DNA from: Cardiocondyla obscurior
Taxonomy: Eukaryota; Arthropoda; Insecta; Hymenoptera; Formicidae
Assembly: GCF_019399895.1 (NCBI RefSeq)
Contig: NC_091884.1
Span: forward strand, 2,916,501-2,980,500
Direction of reading: 5' to 3'
Length of the DNA: 64,000 nucleotides
The notes under the pieces were generated by a model. It saw only the letters and a list, made by a program, of their open reading frames with translations. It had not been told where the DNA came from and did not search any database. The position numbers and the translations under genes were made by a program. This document shows, piece after piece, positions 53,287-63,580 of the stretch. How positions within the stretch are numbered: the stretch's first letter is position 1; each line of letters opens with the position of its first letter.

Positions 53287-54122
53287 TGTTTTTTAAGCGA
53301 TAAATTTCTTTTTTGTGCATAATTTTCTCTCCGTTTAGCAAGCTTATATTCGTTACTATTTTCACAGTCTTCTTTCTGTTTAGCTCGTTTATTTTTTCTC
53401 TTATGTTCACATGGTTTTCTCTGTTTAACAATATTATTAACCGAATCTTCTTCATATTTACGCCGCTTTTCAGCACCTTTATTTTTTTTATCTTCATAAT
53501 TTTGACAGCGTTTTTTAGCACATTTCTTTAAATTTTGTGCATAATTCACTTGGTCATTATCATGTACATTGTCTTCTTGCTGACATTGTTTATTTTTATT
53601 AATATTATTTAATTTTTGTAATTGCTTCTTATCATATTGTCGTTTTATACGTTTCTTTGTTGCGTCTAACTCTTTTGCTCTTACTACAGCTAATGGTAAC
53701 ACTTTCTGTGTTACGCCACATTGCAAATCTTGTGGAAAATGCTCTATCATATTAGTTTCAAAAATTTTTAATAAATGCGAACGCATTTTACTCCAATCAT
53801 ACTTTACTTTCTCGGGTTTTATATTGAATAATAACGACACGGCGAAAGCTATGGCAAAAACACCGCAATCGTCACTATTTGGTTGTTTCTGAACAGAAGG
53901 AAATATAATTGAATTCTTTTTTTGAAAATCATATGTTGGAAACAACCTTGATAACATTATTAAATGATCTTCATGTACATTGTTTGAATTTAATGAATCA
54001 TAAATAAATATACGTTTTGTATTGTAATAACTACATACCCAATGTTGTTGACTATATAATATTTGTATATGTTTTTGTTCGGAGAGACAGGATTTATTGT
54101 TTGTGGTAATTGTATCCGCCAC
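53127..54122 (-). pseudogene. Ulp1-like (C48) cysteine protease frame of the Helitron
   Basis: The 331-codon frame carries the Ulp1 catalytic layout: His in SQQHWVCSYYN, Asp in IFIYDSLN, Gln in SVQKQPN and Cys in SDDCGVFAIAFAV. A long basic tail follows, rich in Lys and Cys repeats (EKRRKYEE, KRKNKRAKQKED). Ulp1 enzymes process SUMO or related chains; in mobile elements they may process polyproteins. There is no good ATG before the domain, and the preceding N-terminal piece lies in another phase (53990-54262), so one frameshift near 54085-54115 is likely. Confidence 0.75.
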
Positions 54123-54262
54123 GTTGAAACAGGTTTATAATCTGAATGGTTTTCCAACAGATTGTTAAAATGATCCATATGGACATCACTTAACCAATCT
54201 CCCCGAGTAATTTCATCTTTTTCTTTAAGTTGTAAAATGACTTTTTTTTGTTTTGAAAACAT
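53990..54262 (-). pseudogene. N-terminal piece of the Ulp1-like protein, shifted frame
   Basis: ATG at 54262. It begins with a Lys-rich helix and contains GDWLSDVHMDHFNNLLENH, a segment typical of the region just before the Ulp1 catalytic core. After about residue 55 the reading becomes the wrong phase of the protease. This supports one original frame from 54262 into the protease. Confidence 0.6.
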
Positions 54263-54299
54263 GTTATTTATATTACAAATTTGTATTTATAAACAACAA

Positions 54300-54589
54300 A
54301 GCAATCGTTTTGTGCAGGCACACAACGGTCTGTGTTTTTTGGCACAAAAGCAGACTATGATCTTTGGTGCAGATACAACGTATAATCTTTGGTACGGAAA
54401 TACCCTATGTTTTGGCACAGAAGTAGCCTATATTCTTTGGCGCAAATAAAGTATATATTCTTGGATACAAATGCAGCCTATATTCTTTGGCGCAAATGCA
54501 GCCTATATTCTTAGGCGCAACTGCAGCCTATATTCTTTAGCGCAAATGTGGCCTATACTCTTTGACGCAAATGCAGTCTATATTTTTTG
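54300..54589 (+). repeat. Degenerate forerunners of the 24-bp array
   Basis: Loose units of about 27-30 bases (CAGCCTATATTCTTTGGCGCAAAT) become more alike towards the right and lead into the homogeneous array at 54590. Confidence 0.8.
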
Positions 54590-55501
54590 GCGCACAGCAG
54601 CCTACGTATGTAAGCGCACAGCAGCCTACGTATGTAAGCGCACAGCAGCCTACGTATGTAAGCGCACAGCAGCCTACGTATGTAAGCGCACAGCAGCCTA
54701 CGTATGTAAGCGCACAGCAGCCTACGTATGTAAGCGCACAGCAGCCTACGTATGTAAGCGCACAGCAGCCTACGTATGTAAGCGCACAGCAGCCTACGTA
54801 TGTAAGCGCACAGCAGCCTACGTATGTAAGCGCACAGCAGCCTACGTATGTAAGCGCACAGCAGCCTACGTATGTAAGCGCACAGCAGCCTACGTATGTA
54901 AGCGCACAGCAGCCTACGTATGTAAGCGCACAGCAGCCTACGTATGTAAGCGCACAGCAGCCTACGTATGTAAGCGCACAGCAGCCTACGTATGTAAGCG
55001 CACAGCAGCCTACGTATGTAAGCGCACAGCAGCCTACGTATGTAAGCGCACAGCAGCCTACGTATGTAAGCGCACAGCAGCCTACGTATGTAAGCGCACA
55101 GCAGCCTACGTATGTAAGCGCACAGCACCCTACGTATGTAAGCGCACAGCAGCCTACGTATGTAAGCGCACAGCAGCCTACGTATGTAAGCGCACAGCAG
55201 CCTACGTATGTAAGCGCACAGCAGCCTACGTATGTAAGCGCACAGCAGCCTACGTATGTAAGCGCACAGCAGCCTACGTATGTAAGCGCACAGCAGCCTA
55301 CGTATGTAAGCGCACAGCAGCCTACGTATGTAAGCGCACAGCAGCCTACGTATGTAAGCGCACAGCAGCCTACGTATGTAAGCGCACAGCAGCCTACGTA
55401 TGTAAGCGCACAGCAGCCTACGTATGTAAGCGCACAGCAGCCTACGTATGTAAGCGCACAGCAGCCTACGTATGTAAGCGCACAGCAGCCTACGATTATA
55501 A
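54590..55501 (+). repeat. 24-bp tandem array, 38 copies, almost identical
   Basis: The unit is GCGCACAGCAGCCTACGTAT plus GTAA. Thirty-six of 38 copies appear identical; one has a G-to-C change at about 55128 and the last differs at its end. Since 24 is a multiple of three and the unit has no stop in four of the frames, long frames of 8-residue repeats appear on both strands. Confidence 0.97.
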
Positions 55502-55772
55502 GCGCACAACCGCTTTTATTTAAAAAAATCCTCCAAATCGACCTGACCTTCAAATAGACCTGAAAAAAAGAAAAGGAAATTACATTCTAACGTAAAAAAC
55601 GTGACGTGTGGAGAGAACGGAACGTATGGAAAGAATAAATAAAGAGGAAAGATCGAAACATCGAAAAGAACAGAGCGTACAAAGAGAACGAAGGGTACGG
55701 ACAAAAAGAAAAGCGCAGAAAAAAGAGAACAGATAGCGCGAAAAAAACAGAGCGTACGGATCATTAATTGCG
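55502..55772. other. Spacer between array and satellite
   Basis: A-rich with short GAACG-type repeats. No gene supported. Confidence 0.35.
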
Positions 55773-58700
55773 TAAATTTACAACCAAAATGCTACAACCG
55801 CGTTTTCTGATTAATTCAGTCAATCAGAAACGCAAAAAATACAAGAAAGTGATAGAAAATAGATAATAGTCATTAATCAGCCAATCAGGAGCGCGAAAAA
55901 TACAAGAAAGTGATAAAGAATAGATAATAGTCATTAATTTACAACCAAAATGCTACAAGCGCGTTTTTTAGTTAATTCAGCCAAACAGAAGCGATTCAGC
56001 CAATCAGAAGCGCGAAAAATACAAGAAATGATAAAAAATAGATAATAGTAATTAATTACAACCGAAATGCTACAAGCGCGTTTCTTAGTTAATTAATTCA
56101 GCCAATCAGAAGCTATTCAGCCAATCAGAAGCGCGAAAAATACAAGAAACTGATAAAGAATAGATAATAATCATTAATTGCGTAAATTTACAACCGAAAT
56201 GCTACAACCGCGTTTTTTGATTAATTCAGCCAATCAGAAACGATTCAGCCAATCAGAAGCGCAAAAAGTACAAGAAAGCAATAGAGAATAGATAACAGTC
56301 GACAAGAAACGAAAGAAAATACATAACAATCATTAATTGCGTAAATTTACAACCGAAATGCTACAAGCGCGTTTTTTAGTTAATTCAGCCAATCAGAAAC
56401 AATTCAGCCAATTAGAAGCGCGAAAAGTACAAGAAAGCGATAGAGAATAGATAACAGTCAACAAGAAACGAAAGAAAATACATAACAATCATTAATTGCG
56501 TAAATTTACAACCAAAATGCTACAACCGCGTTTTCTGATTAATTCAGTCAATCAGAAACGCAAAAAATACAAGAAAGTGATAGAAAATAGATAATAGTCA
56601 TTAATCAGCCAATCAGGAGCGCGAAAAATACAAGAAAGTGATAAAGAATAGATAATAGTCATTAATTTACAACCAAAATGCTACAAGCGCGTTTTTTAGT
56701 TAATTCAGCCAAACAGAAGCGATTCAGCCAATCAGAAGCGCGAAAAATACAAGAAATGATAAAAAATAGATAATAGTAATTAATTACAACCGAAATGCTA
56801 CAAGCGCGTTTCTTAGTTAATTAATTCAGCCAATCAGAAGCTATTCAGCCAATCAGAAGCGCGAAAAATACAAGAAACTGATAAAGAATAGATAATAATC
56901 ATTAATTGCGTAAATTTACAACCGAAATGCTACAACCGCGTTTTTTGATTAATTCAGCCAATCAGAAACGATTCAGCCAATCAGAAGCGCAAAAAGTACA
57001 AGAAAGCAATAGAGAATAGATAACAGTCGACAAGAAACGAAAGAAAATACATAACAATCATTAATTGCGTAAATTTACAACCGAAATGCTACAAGCGCGT
57101 TTTTTGGTTAATTCAGCCAATTAGAAGCGATTCAGCCAATCAAAAACGCGAAAAATACAAGAAAGTGATAGAAAATAGATAATAGTCATTAATTGCAATG
57201 CTACAAGCGCATTTTTTAGTTAATTCAGCCAATCAAAAGCGATTCAACCAATCAGAAGCGCGAAAAGTACAAGAAAGCGATAGAAAATAATTAACAAGAT
57301 AGAGAATAGATAAATCAACAAAAAACGAATCTTTAATTGCGTAAATTTAAAATCGACATGCTACAAACGCGTTTTTTTGCTGATTCAACCAAGCAGAACC
57401 GAGAAAAGTACAAGAAAGCAACCGAGAAGAGATAACAGTCATAGCGAAAAAATAAGCGAAGATTGCAGGAAAAAGCGAAAACGTATCTTACCCTGGTTAT
57501 CACTATATGCACGACGAACAGTCCTAAGCCCAATCTACACAGTCAATGTTAAAATTATACGCGATCTATCACAAAACCACAACATAAACAATATTTCACT
57601 CTCGCTGTAGTGACAGCTGTCATAAACTATGTAAATATACGTTACGAAACTCACCGTTACTACTACAACTTGTTATAAACTCACCCATACAACGCAATCG
57701 TTTTTTGTTATTCTGATCTCAATTCCCTCCATTTCAAAATGGCGAATGTGCCGGCCCGTCGAGAGAAAGAAAATAAATAACAATCATTAATTGCGTAAAT
57801 TTACAACCGAAATGCTACAAGCGCGTTTTTTTTATTAATCAACCAATTAGAAGCGATTTAGTCAATCAGAAGCAGAAAGAGAACAAGAAAGCGATAGAGA
57901 ATAAATAACTGTTAACAAGACCAATAAAAAGAGATTCTGCCAATCAGAAGCGGAAAGTGTACAAGAAAGCGAAAGAAAATAATTAACAATCATTAATTGC
58001 AAAACTTTACAATCAAAATGCTACTAGCGCATTTTTGGCTGATTCAGCCAATCAATAGCGAGAAAAGTACAAAAAGCAAAAGAGAATAAAAGTTCAAGAA
58101 AGCGAAAGAGAATAATTAACAATCATTAATTAATTGCGTAAATTTACAACCAAAATGCTGCAAGCGCGTTTTTTGATTAATTCAGCCAATCAGAAGGGAT
58201 TCAGCCAATCAGAAGAAAAGAAAATAATTAACAATCATTAAAATTATTAATTGCAAAAATTAATTGCAAAAATTTACAACCGAAATGCTACAAGCGCGTT
58301 TTGGTTAATTCAGCCAAAAAAGAGATTCTGCCAATCAGAAGCGGAAAGAGTACAAGAAAGCGAAAAAAATAATTAACAATCATTAATTGCAAAACTTTAC
58401 AATCAAAATGCTACTAGCGCATTTTTGGCTGATTCAGCCAATCAAAAGCGAGAGAGAATAAAAAGTTTAAGAAAGCGAAAGAGAATAATTAACAATTATT
58501 AATTGCAAAAATTAATTGCGAAAATTTACAACCAAAATGCTACAAGCGCGTTTTTTGGTTAATTCAGCCAATCAAAAGAGATTCTGCCAATTTGAAGCGG
58601 AAAGAGTACAAGAAAGCGAAAACAAAAATAATTAACAATCATTAATTGCAAAAATTTACAATTGAAATGCTTTAAGCGTAATTTTTAGTTAATTCAGAAA

Positions 58701-58790
58701 ATTAGAAGCGATTCAGCCAATCAGAAGCGAGAACTACAAAAAAGAATAAATAACAATCATTAATTGTGAACATTTACAATATAAATGCGA
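55773..58790 (+). repeat. Satellite array rich in CCAATCAG motifs, about 3 kb
   Basis: Units of roughly 120-165 bases share TTTACAACC(A/G)AAATGCTACAAGCGCGTTT, ATTCAGCCAATCAGAAGCG and ACAAGAAAGCGA-like parts. A block of 728 bases (about 55773-56500) is repeated from 56501 on with near identity. From about 57840 the units become more divergent. No coding. Confidence 0.9.
57600..57790 (+). other. Gene-start relic inside the satellite
   Basis: TTATAAACTCAC, TCCCTCCA and CAAAATGGCGAATG occur here in the order seen at the start of the gene at 58890 (TTGTAAACTCAC, TCCCTCCA, CAAAATGGCGAACG). The reading ends after a few codons in satellite sequence. It looks like a duplicated promoter and first exon. 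Confidence 0.5.
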
Positions 58791-58889
58791 CAAACGCATT
58801 TTAACGCAATTATTGTAAACTCACACAAAATCGCGATCGGCTTTTATATCTTTCCCTCCAACTTCTGCTATCGACATTATTGAAGCAAA

Positions 58890-58973
58890 ATGGCGAACGA
58901 CGAACCAGATATTGATTTTGAAGAAATCGAACAAAATTATTTTGAGAATTTCCGAAGGTAAGAATTAATTAAT

Positions 58974-59019
<46 letters not shown>

Positions 59020-59020
59020 G

Positions 59021-59069
<49 letters not shown>

Positions 59070-59550
59070 TTTTTTTAGCCACATGGAAGAAGTAGAAAAG
59101 AACCAGCAGCCGCCTCCTCGTCCCAAGAAGACGGCTGCCCAACAGCAGCAGCCTCCTCGTCCCAAGGAGACGGCTGCCCAACAGCAGCCGCCTCCTCGTC
59201 CCAAGGAGACGGCTGCCCAACAGCAGCCGCCTCCTCGTCCCAAGGAGACGGTCCAAAGCGCTCATTCATTATTACAAGAAGAGGCCGCCATACCATCCGC
59301 CGAAACAACAAATTATTTATTAAAAAAAATCCAAGAACTGGAAGCAAAATTAAAAAGACGTAAATAAATATACAATATAATATATATCAATATAATAAGC
59401 AATATATCAATAATTTCATTTTATTACTTTTCAGCTCCTAGATGGCAAAAAGGAGGACGGAATAGGGGCCGGGGCCGTGGTCGCGGACGTGGCCGCGGAC
59501 GTGGCCACGGTGCCGGTACCACACATAACCAAACGTTATATTTCTATTAA
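58890..59550 (+). CDS. Three-exon gene for a coiled-coil, RG-rich protein (154 aa)
   Basis: Proposed exons 58890-58957, 59079-59359 and 59435-59550 have GT-AG borders and matching phases. The protein has an acidic start (DEPDIDFEEIEQNYFENF) and three and a half near-identical 13-residue repeats built on QQQPPPRPKETAA. A short coiled coil follows (YLLKKIQELEAKLK), then an Arg-Gly run of about 24 residues typical of RNA-binding RGG boxes, then TLYFY and stop. Intron 1 contains a CA microsatellite. I recognise no family; it may be an accessory protein of a transposon or a host RNA-binding protein. Without splicing the second exon ends in TAA after KRRK. Confidence 0.55.
58977..59066 (+). repeat. 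CA microsatellite with CG core in intron 1
   Basis: About 90 bases of CA with a central CGCGCG, as at 26142-26294. Confidence 0.95.
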
Positions 59551-59653
59551 ACATTGATAGGTAAGAAAACAAAATATTATTAATTTAATTAGACATTTTT
59601 TTTAATTATGCATTGTATAAATATTTCTAATCTAATATAACATTTTATTGCAG

Positions 59654-60064
59654 GTTAACACCCTTTTCATTTATTTTATTAGACCACCAGGAAGCTGCGA
59701 TATCCAGTGTAATTAGTAATAGGCTCCCAATATTAGTCCTTGTTCGTACTCGTTCCAAGCAAATCGATCTTCATACTAAACAAAATTGTGAAATAAGAAA
59801 TGTTGAAAGAAAAGGCGCTGCTCTTTCACAACCAAAAGTTAAATCTGATATTGTATACGAAACGCACGTCTCATTAATTTTATTCACAATCAGGATACCG
59901 TGACGTTTACGAAAGAAGTATTATCATCCCAAGATGTTTCGTTAATCCAAATGTCAACGGTTGATGCATTGTTTTCCTCATTGCACTGCGCAACAGCTGC
60001 GGGTTTCGGATACGGTATTACCATTGCAACAATAGTGAGATTCAAATTTAATCGTAACATGTAA
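59654..60064 (+). pseudogene. Exon-like relic, unrecognised
   Basis: After two acceptor-like sites (TTATTGCAG at 59654; TTTATTAG at 59681) the plus strand gives coding-like runs in two phases: KGAALSQPKVKSDIVYETH, then DTVTFTKEVLSSQDVSLIQ and a hydrophobic ATAAGFGYGITIATIV segment before TAA at 60064. A frameshift near 59875 separates them. I do not recognise the source gene. It looks like a decayed host gene or its 3' exon. Confidence 0.35.
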
Positions 60065-61254
60065 TTGATGGCAAAACCGCAAAGAACTAAGAGCCATAAA
60101 ACGTCTCGACATTTAATTAACTCCTTTTCTGAAATATTAAATATGATTTTTTAAAAAAATACAAATTAAATTCTTTAAACAAGACTTTATAACAAGACTC
60201 TATTACAAATTACAGAACTAAACGGTTCTTTCTTTACGATGGTAAATTAGTTGTAATATTCTAAATAAACAAACAAAACTTGTATACAATATTAGAACCC
60301 CATTTTACTTACTCTTGTCCATCTTTGTCCTTTCTTTTTAAATTAATATTTGATGGTTAAAAATTATTCACTTCTAAACATCACTATTACTAATTTTTAC
60401 ACGATATTTCAATAGATACTTTAGATGTTATCAAGGAAATACAGATTCCACTTGTGTTGGATCCGGCTGCCACCGAATCTTTAAATGAATTTTTATACCG
60501 TTATTTGTAATGAATTCATCCTACGGCAGACTTCTCCAGCCTCTCGTTTAAATATATTCTGATATACTTTGCGCATCCAAATGTATGTTAATCAGTTAGC
60601 GTCACGTCAAATACTGCATGACTGTTCTTCGAGCAGAATTTTATGGACCGCAGGAATCTGTGCACGATCCTCTACTCTTGCAAAAGTAACGACAAGTGGC
60701 ACGCCTCTGTTTCATAAAAGCCTTCAAATGCTCTCATTGAGTCCCCGCGACGATACATCGTGACGACAATTTGGTCATGTTAATGACATATATGCGGGTC
60801 GGTATCTTAAATAATCGAAAAAATATTATTCGCGATTACCAACAATTTATGTTAATCTTTTTATCTAAAATATTCAAGACGATAATACGTATTTCGGTAT
60901 TTAAATAAGAGATAACAGAGTGCACGTATGTACATGTGTTGATTTGCCAAATAAAAAGAAGATAGCTCTAATATAAAATTGAAAACCTTTTTATAAATTC
61001 TGTTAAAAAAGAAAAATTCAAGTTTGAATATTATAGCCCGAAGACATTCGTTATCATCAATTATTAATAACTTTTTTAACAAGTATATCGATATTATTTC
61101 AAATAAAATATGTATATGTACTTAATTTTTGTCTTATCACGTAGTGCACACAGTTTTATGTAAATATTATTATTACCCTTATTATTAGTAATAAATTATT
61201 ACATAACTGATTCCTTTTCATTTATTTTATTATTATTACCCTTATTATTAGTAT
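60065..61254. other. Mostly non-coding; one weak coding-like stretch
   Basis: On the minus strand at about 60610-60715 there is PLVVTFARVEDRAQIPAVHK followed by a stop, which reads like a host protein fragment that I cannot name. Otherwise AT-rich sequence without a supported feature. Confidence 0.3.
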
Positions 61255-61421
61255 TTTAAAAGCAGTTTTTAATTTATGTCTTAGTTCTCGTTCCGATTGT
61301 TCAGCTGCGAGATCGTCGCGATCATGCATGTGTTGATGTTTACCTACATAAATCTGTAGTAATTTCGCCGACTTCAGTATAAAACTGCACATCTACATGT
61401 TTCTTTTTTCCGAACAGCATG
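61255..61421 (-). pseudogene. SPT16 (FACT complex) fragment
   Basis: The minus strand, starting after an acceptor (TTTTTTAG) at 61422, encodes FGKKKHVDVQFYTEVGEITT and, after a four-base insertion near 61350, KHQHMHDRDDLAAEQSERE. This matches a well-conserved segment of SPT16, the large subunit of the FACT histone chaperone. The intron border argues for a DNA-level copy rather than a processed one. The insertion breaks the frame. Confidence 0.8.
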
Positions 61422-61649
61422 CTAAAAAATACAAATATGTGTAAATTCAAGCTCCTGCACGGAGCACGTTAAGCTAAATTAGTCTTCGCTATTTTACCTT
61501 GCAAATTGTCTTTATTTGTTCTCTCTCTCGCGAGCTTACCGATTATTATTAGTATCGAGTCGCCGCAAGCGCCTGGACACTTCAATCGATCTTTGTCTCA
61601 AAGATTGATTTTATATTATCAAATCCTTTTTTCTTACTAACCATTTCAG

Positions 61650-62735
61650 CTGCTTCTGCTCTAATGTGATCTTTTAAAGTTCTCAATTCTTATTTTTTTT
61701 TCGCTAATTCGCTTTCTGTTTTATCCAATTCGAGTTGTAAACTTTAACTAAAACTCGTCTGAAAGTCACAAATTATAACATAATAATAATTCTTTGTGCA
61801 AGCTTTTCATCTAATGCAACCCGCTCTACCTCTATACGAACCAAACACGTTTTATATCTGCCGTTAGCAAGCCGTATCTTCTTTTCCACGGTATTTCGCA
61901 CTTCTTCGACCATAGCGTTGACCTGAAACACATTTTATTCTAACATATTATTTATATTTTTTTAAACCCAAAATTTTTTCAAGTATCACAAAGAGTACGT
62001 ATAAGTTGAATAAATTAGAAACGTATAGAGAAAAGTAATAAACAAAATATAGATTTAAAAAAAAAATATATATATATATATCTACAGAATAAATTACATA
62101 AATTAATATTGTAAAAGTATGAATGTGTTTGAATGTTTAAAAACTTTCACAAAGACTTTAGCATCGCATTCGATAATCGTTTTTTTCACCTGCTCTGTAC
62201 TCTCGGTACAATATGCTATTAGTGCACCTTGTTTATCAGTTTCAGCTTTATTGATCAGTTTCTAAGCATGCTTCATTATTTGTTCAGTTTCTTCTTCAAT
62301 TTTTTTGGAGGAAATTTGTTTTACCTCCTCTATTTCTTTATTTTTTGTTTTAGTAACCTGTGTAAAACAAATACATGTATTAACGATAATCAGAAAAATC
62401 AATAAAAATACTAATAATACATATTTAAAAAAATTAAACATAAACATTCTTAGCAATATTCTTTACAGATATAAATTTGAGTATCTTTTAATGGCGTTAA
62501 TGTTTTATGCGGAGAAGAAATAGGTGTTGAATGTACTACATTTTCCTTGCCCTTCCAATGAGATCGCTTTTCTTCTGCTTTCAACTTTTCTATAGTTTTT
62601 TGTTGCTGTTCCAATAATCTCGTCTTGGCCAGCAATTCCTTGCCCTTCCAATGAGATCGCTTTTCTTCTGCTTTAATCTTTTCTATAGTTTTTTGTTGCT
62701 GTTCCAATAATCTCGTCTTGGCCAGCAATCCTAAA
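61650..62735 (-). pseudogene. Exons of a coiled-coil protein, decayed
   Basis: Several minus-strand pieces have acceptor and donor sites: LLAKTRLLEQQQKTIEK with a 93-bp duplication (62735-62450); KTKNKEIEEVKQISSKKIEE (ending in TAG at 62262 but continuing in frame as ETDKQGALIAYCTESTEQV); VNAMVEEVRNTVEKKIRLAN (about 61925-61790); and, further down, LELDKTESELAKK and LRTLKDHIRAEAAEM with stops. All are charged heptad-like helices. The source gene is not recognised. The in-frame stops suggest a pseudogene. Confidence 0.45.
62547..62732 (-). repeat. 93-bp exact-looking tandem duplication in a coiled-coil exon
   Basis: The two 31-codon copies both encode LLAKTRLLEQQQKTIEK and KAEEKRSHWKGK. They differ at few bases (for example the codon for Ile or Leu after EK). 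The duplication keeps the frame and the heptad approximately. Confidence 0.85.
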
Positions 62736-63293
62736 AACATTATTTTACAATCAGCAATATAAAAAGAATATGTGAAAGCTTAAATAAAATCATAATAATA
62801 TAATTAAGATTATTATTTGTCATAAGTATTGATCATCAGCTCTACTGGAAAAATGCTAATAGATTTACTTATAAAGAAACTTTTATTTATAAAATCTATT
62901 CCATAAATATTAATATTAATAAGTTTATTTTTCTTACTATAAAATTTCTCTTTTGAATAGATCTTTATTTGCAAAACACATGTATGAAATAATTTCATTT
63001 TCTCGCTTTGTTTTATCTTATCACGATATAGTCACATGTGCAAATATGATAATAGTAGGAGAAAAATGTAAAAGGAAAACACTAATTTTGTGAGATTACA
63101 ACCGATGCATAAAATAAAGCTAGAGCTTTACGAATCGGAGAAAGCAAACATTATTTACACAATAATTAGAAAATCAAATAAATTATACATAAATTAAAAT
63201 TCTCTGTTACAATTCCACAACAATTACGATTATTTATCAGGCCTGCCTGAGCAAATTATGAAATTATTCCATAAAGAATTGCATTAATTAAAC
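62736..63293. other. AT-rich region without recognised gene
   Basis: Likely intronic or intergenic. Nothing supported. Confidence 0.35.
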
Positions 63294-63553
63294 TCAATCT
63301 TCAGCTTTACATCGTTTTTTTTTCTCTTCAATCTGTTTCATAAGTTTATTTTCCAAAGATTTCCACTGAATTTGTTCTTGTTCTAATAACAAAGTGAAAT
63401 TCTGGAATAAAGTATTTTTAATTGTCACATTTCTTTACAATCTTAATATAACAATAAATTGTAATTATTTAAAAAAAACATTACCTTTGCAGTTTTATCC
63501 GTTTCTTCGAATTGCTTAATTTTTTCAGTAAATTTTTTTATTTGAGAATTTGC
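63294..63553 (-). pseudogene. Two coiled-coil exons ending in a stop
   Basis: Exons 63485-63553 (SQIKKFTEKIKQFEETDKT) and 63294-63401 (FTLLLEQEQIQWKSLENKLM, basic end, TGA) have good splice sites and agree in phase. They follow the KH fragment, but the phase from its last exon does not fit, so they may belong to another gene. Source not recognised. Confidence 0.4.
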
Positions 63554-63580
63554 CTATAAAAATGATGCTATATATGTTAC

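Larger units (their letters stand above)
46369..55501 (-). mobile_element. Helitron-like element (limits approximate)
   Basis: A Rep/PIF1 helicase gene on the minus strand, with an Ulp1-like protease frame upstream of it, lies between two regions sharing the GCGCACAGCAGCC motif (46477-46690 and 54590-55501). Rep-helicase fusion defines Helitrons. Short tandem repeats at the ends are reported for the Helentron/Helitron2 branch, so that branch is likely. I could not fix the exact termini, the CTRR end or the insertion site. Confidence 0.6.

Noticed and set aside
54590..55501. CRISPR-like regular array
   Set aside because: The 24-bp units are contiguous with no spacers, and the context is eukaryotic.
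54471..55557. Long open frames of 318-350 codons on both strands
   Set aside because: They follow from a stop-free 24-bp repeat and are present in several frames at once.
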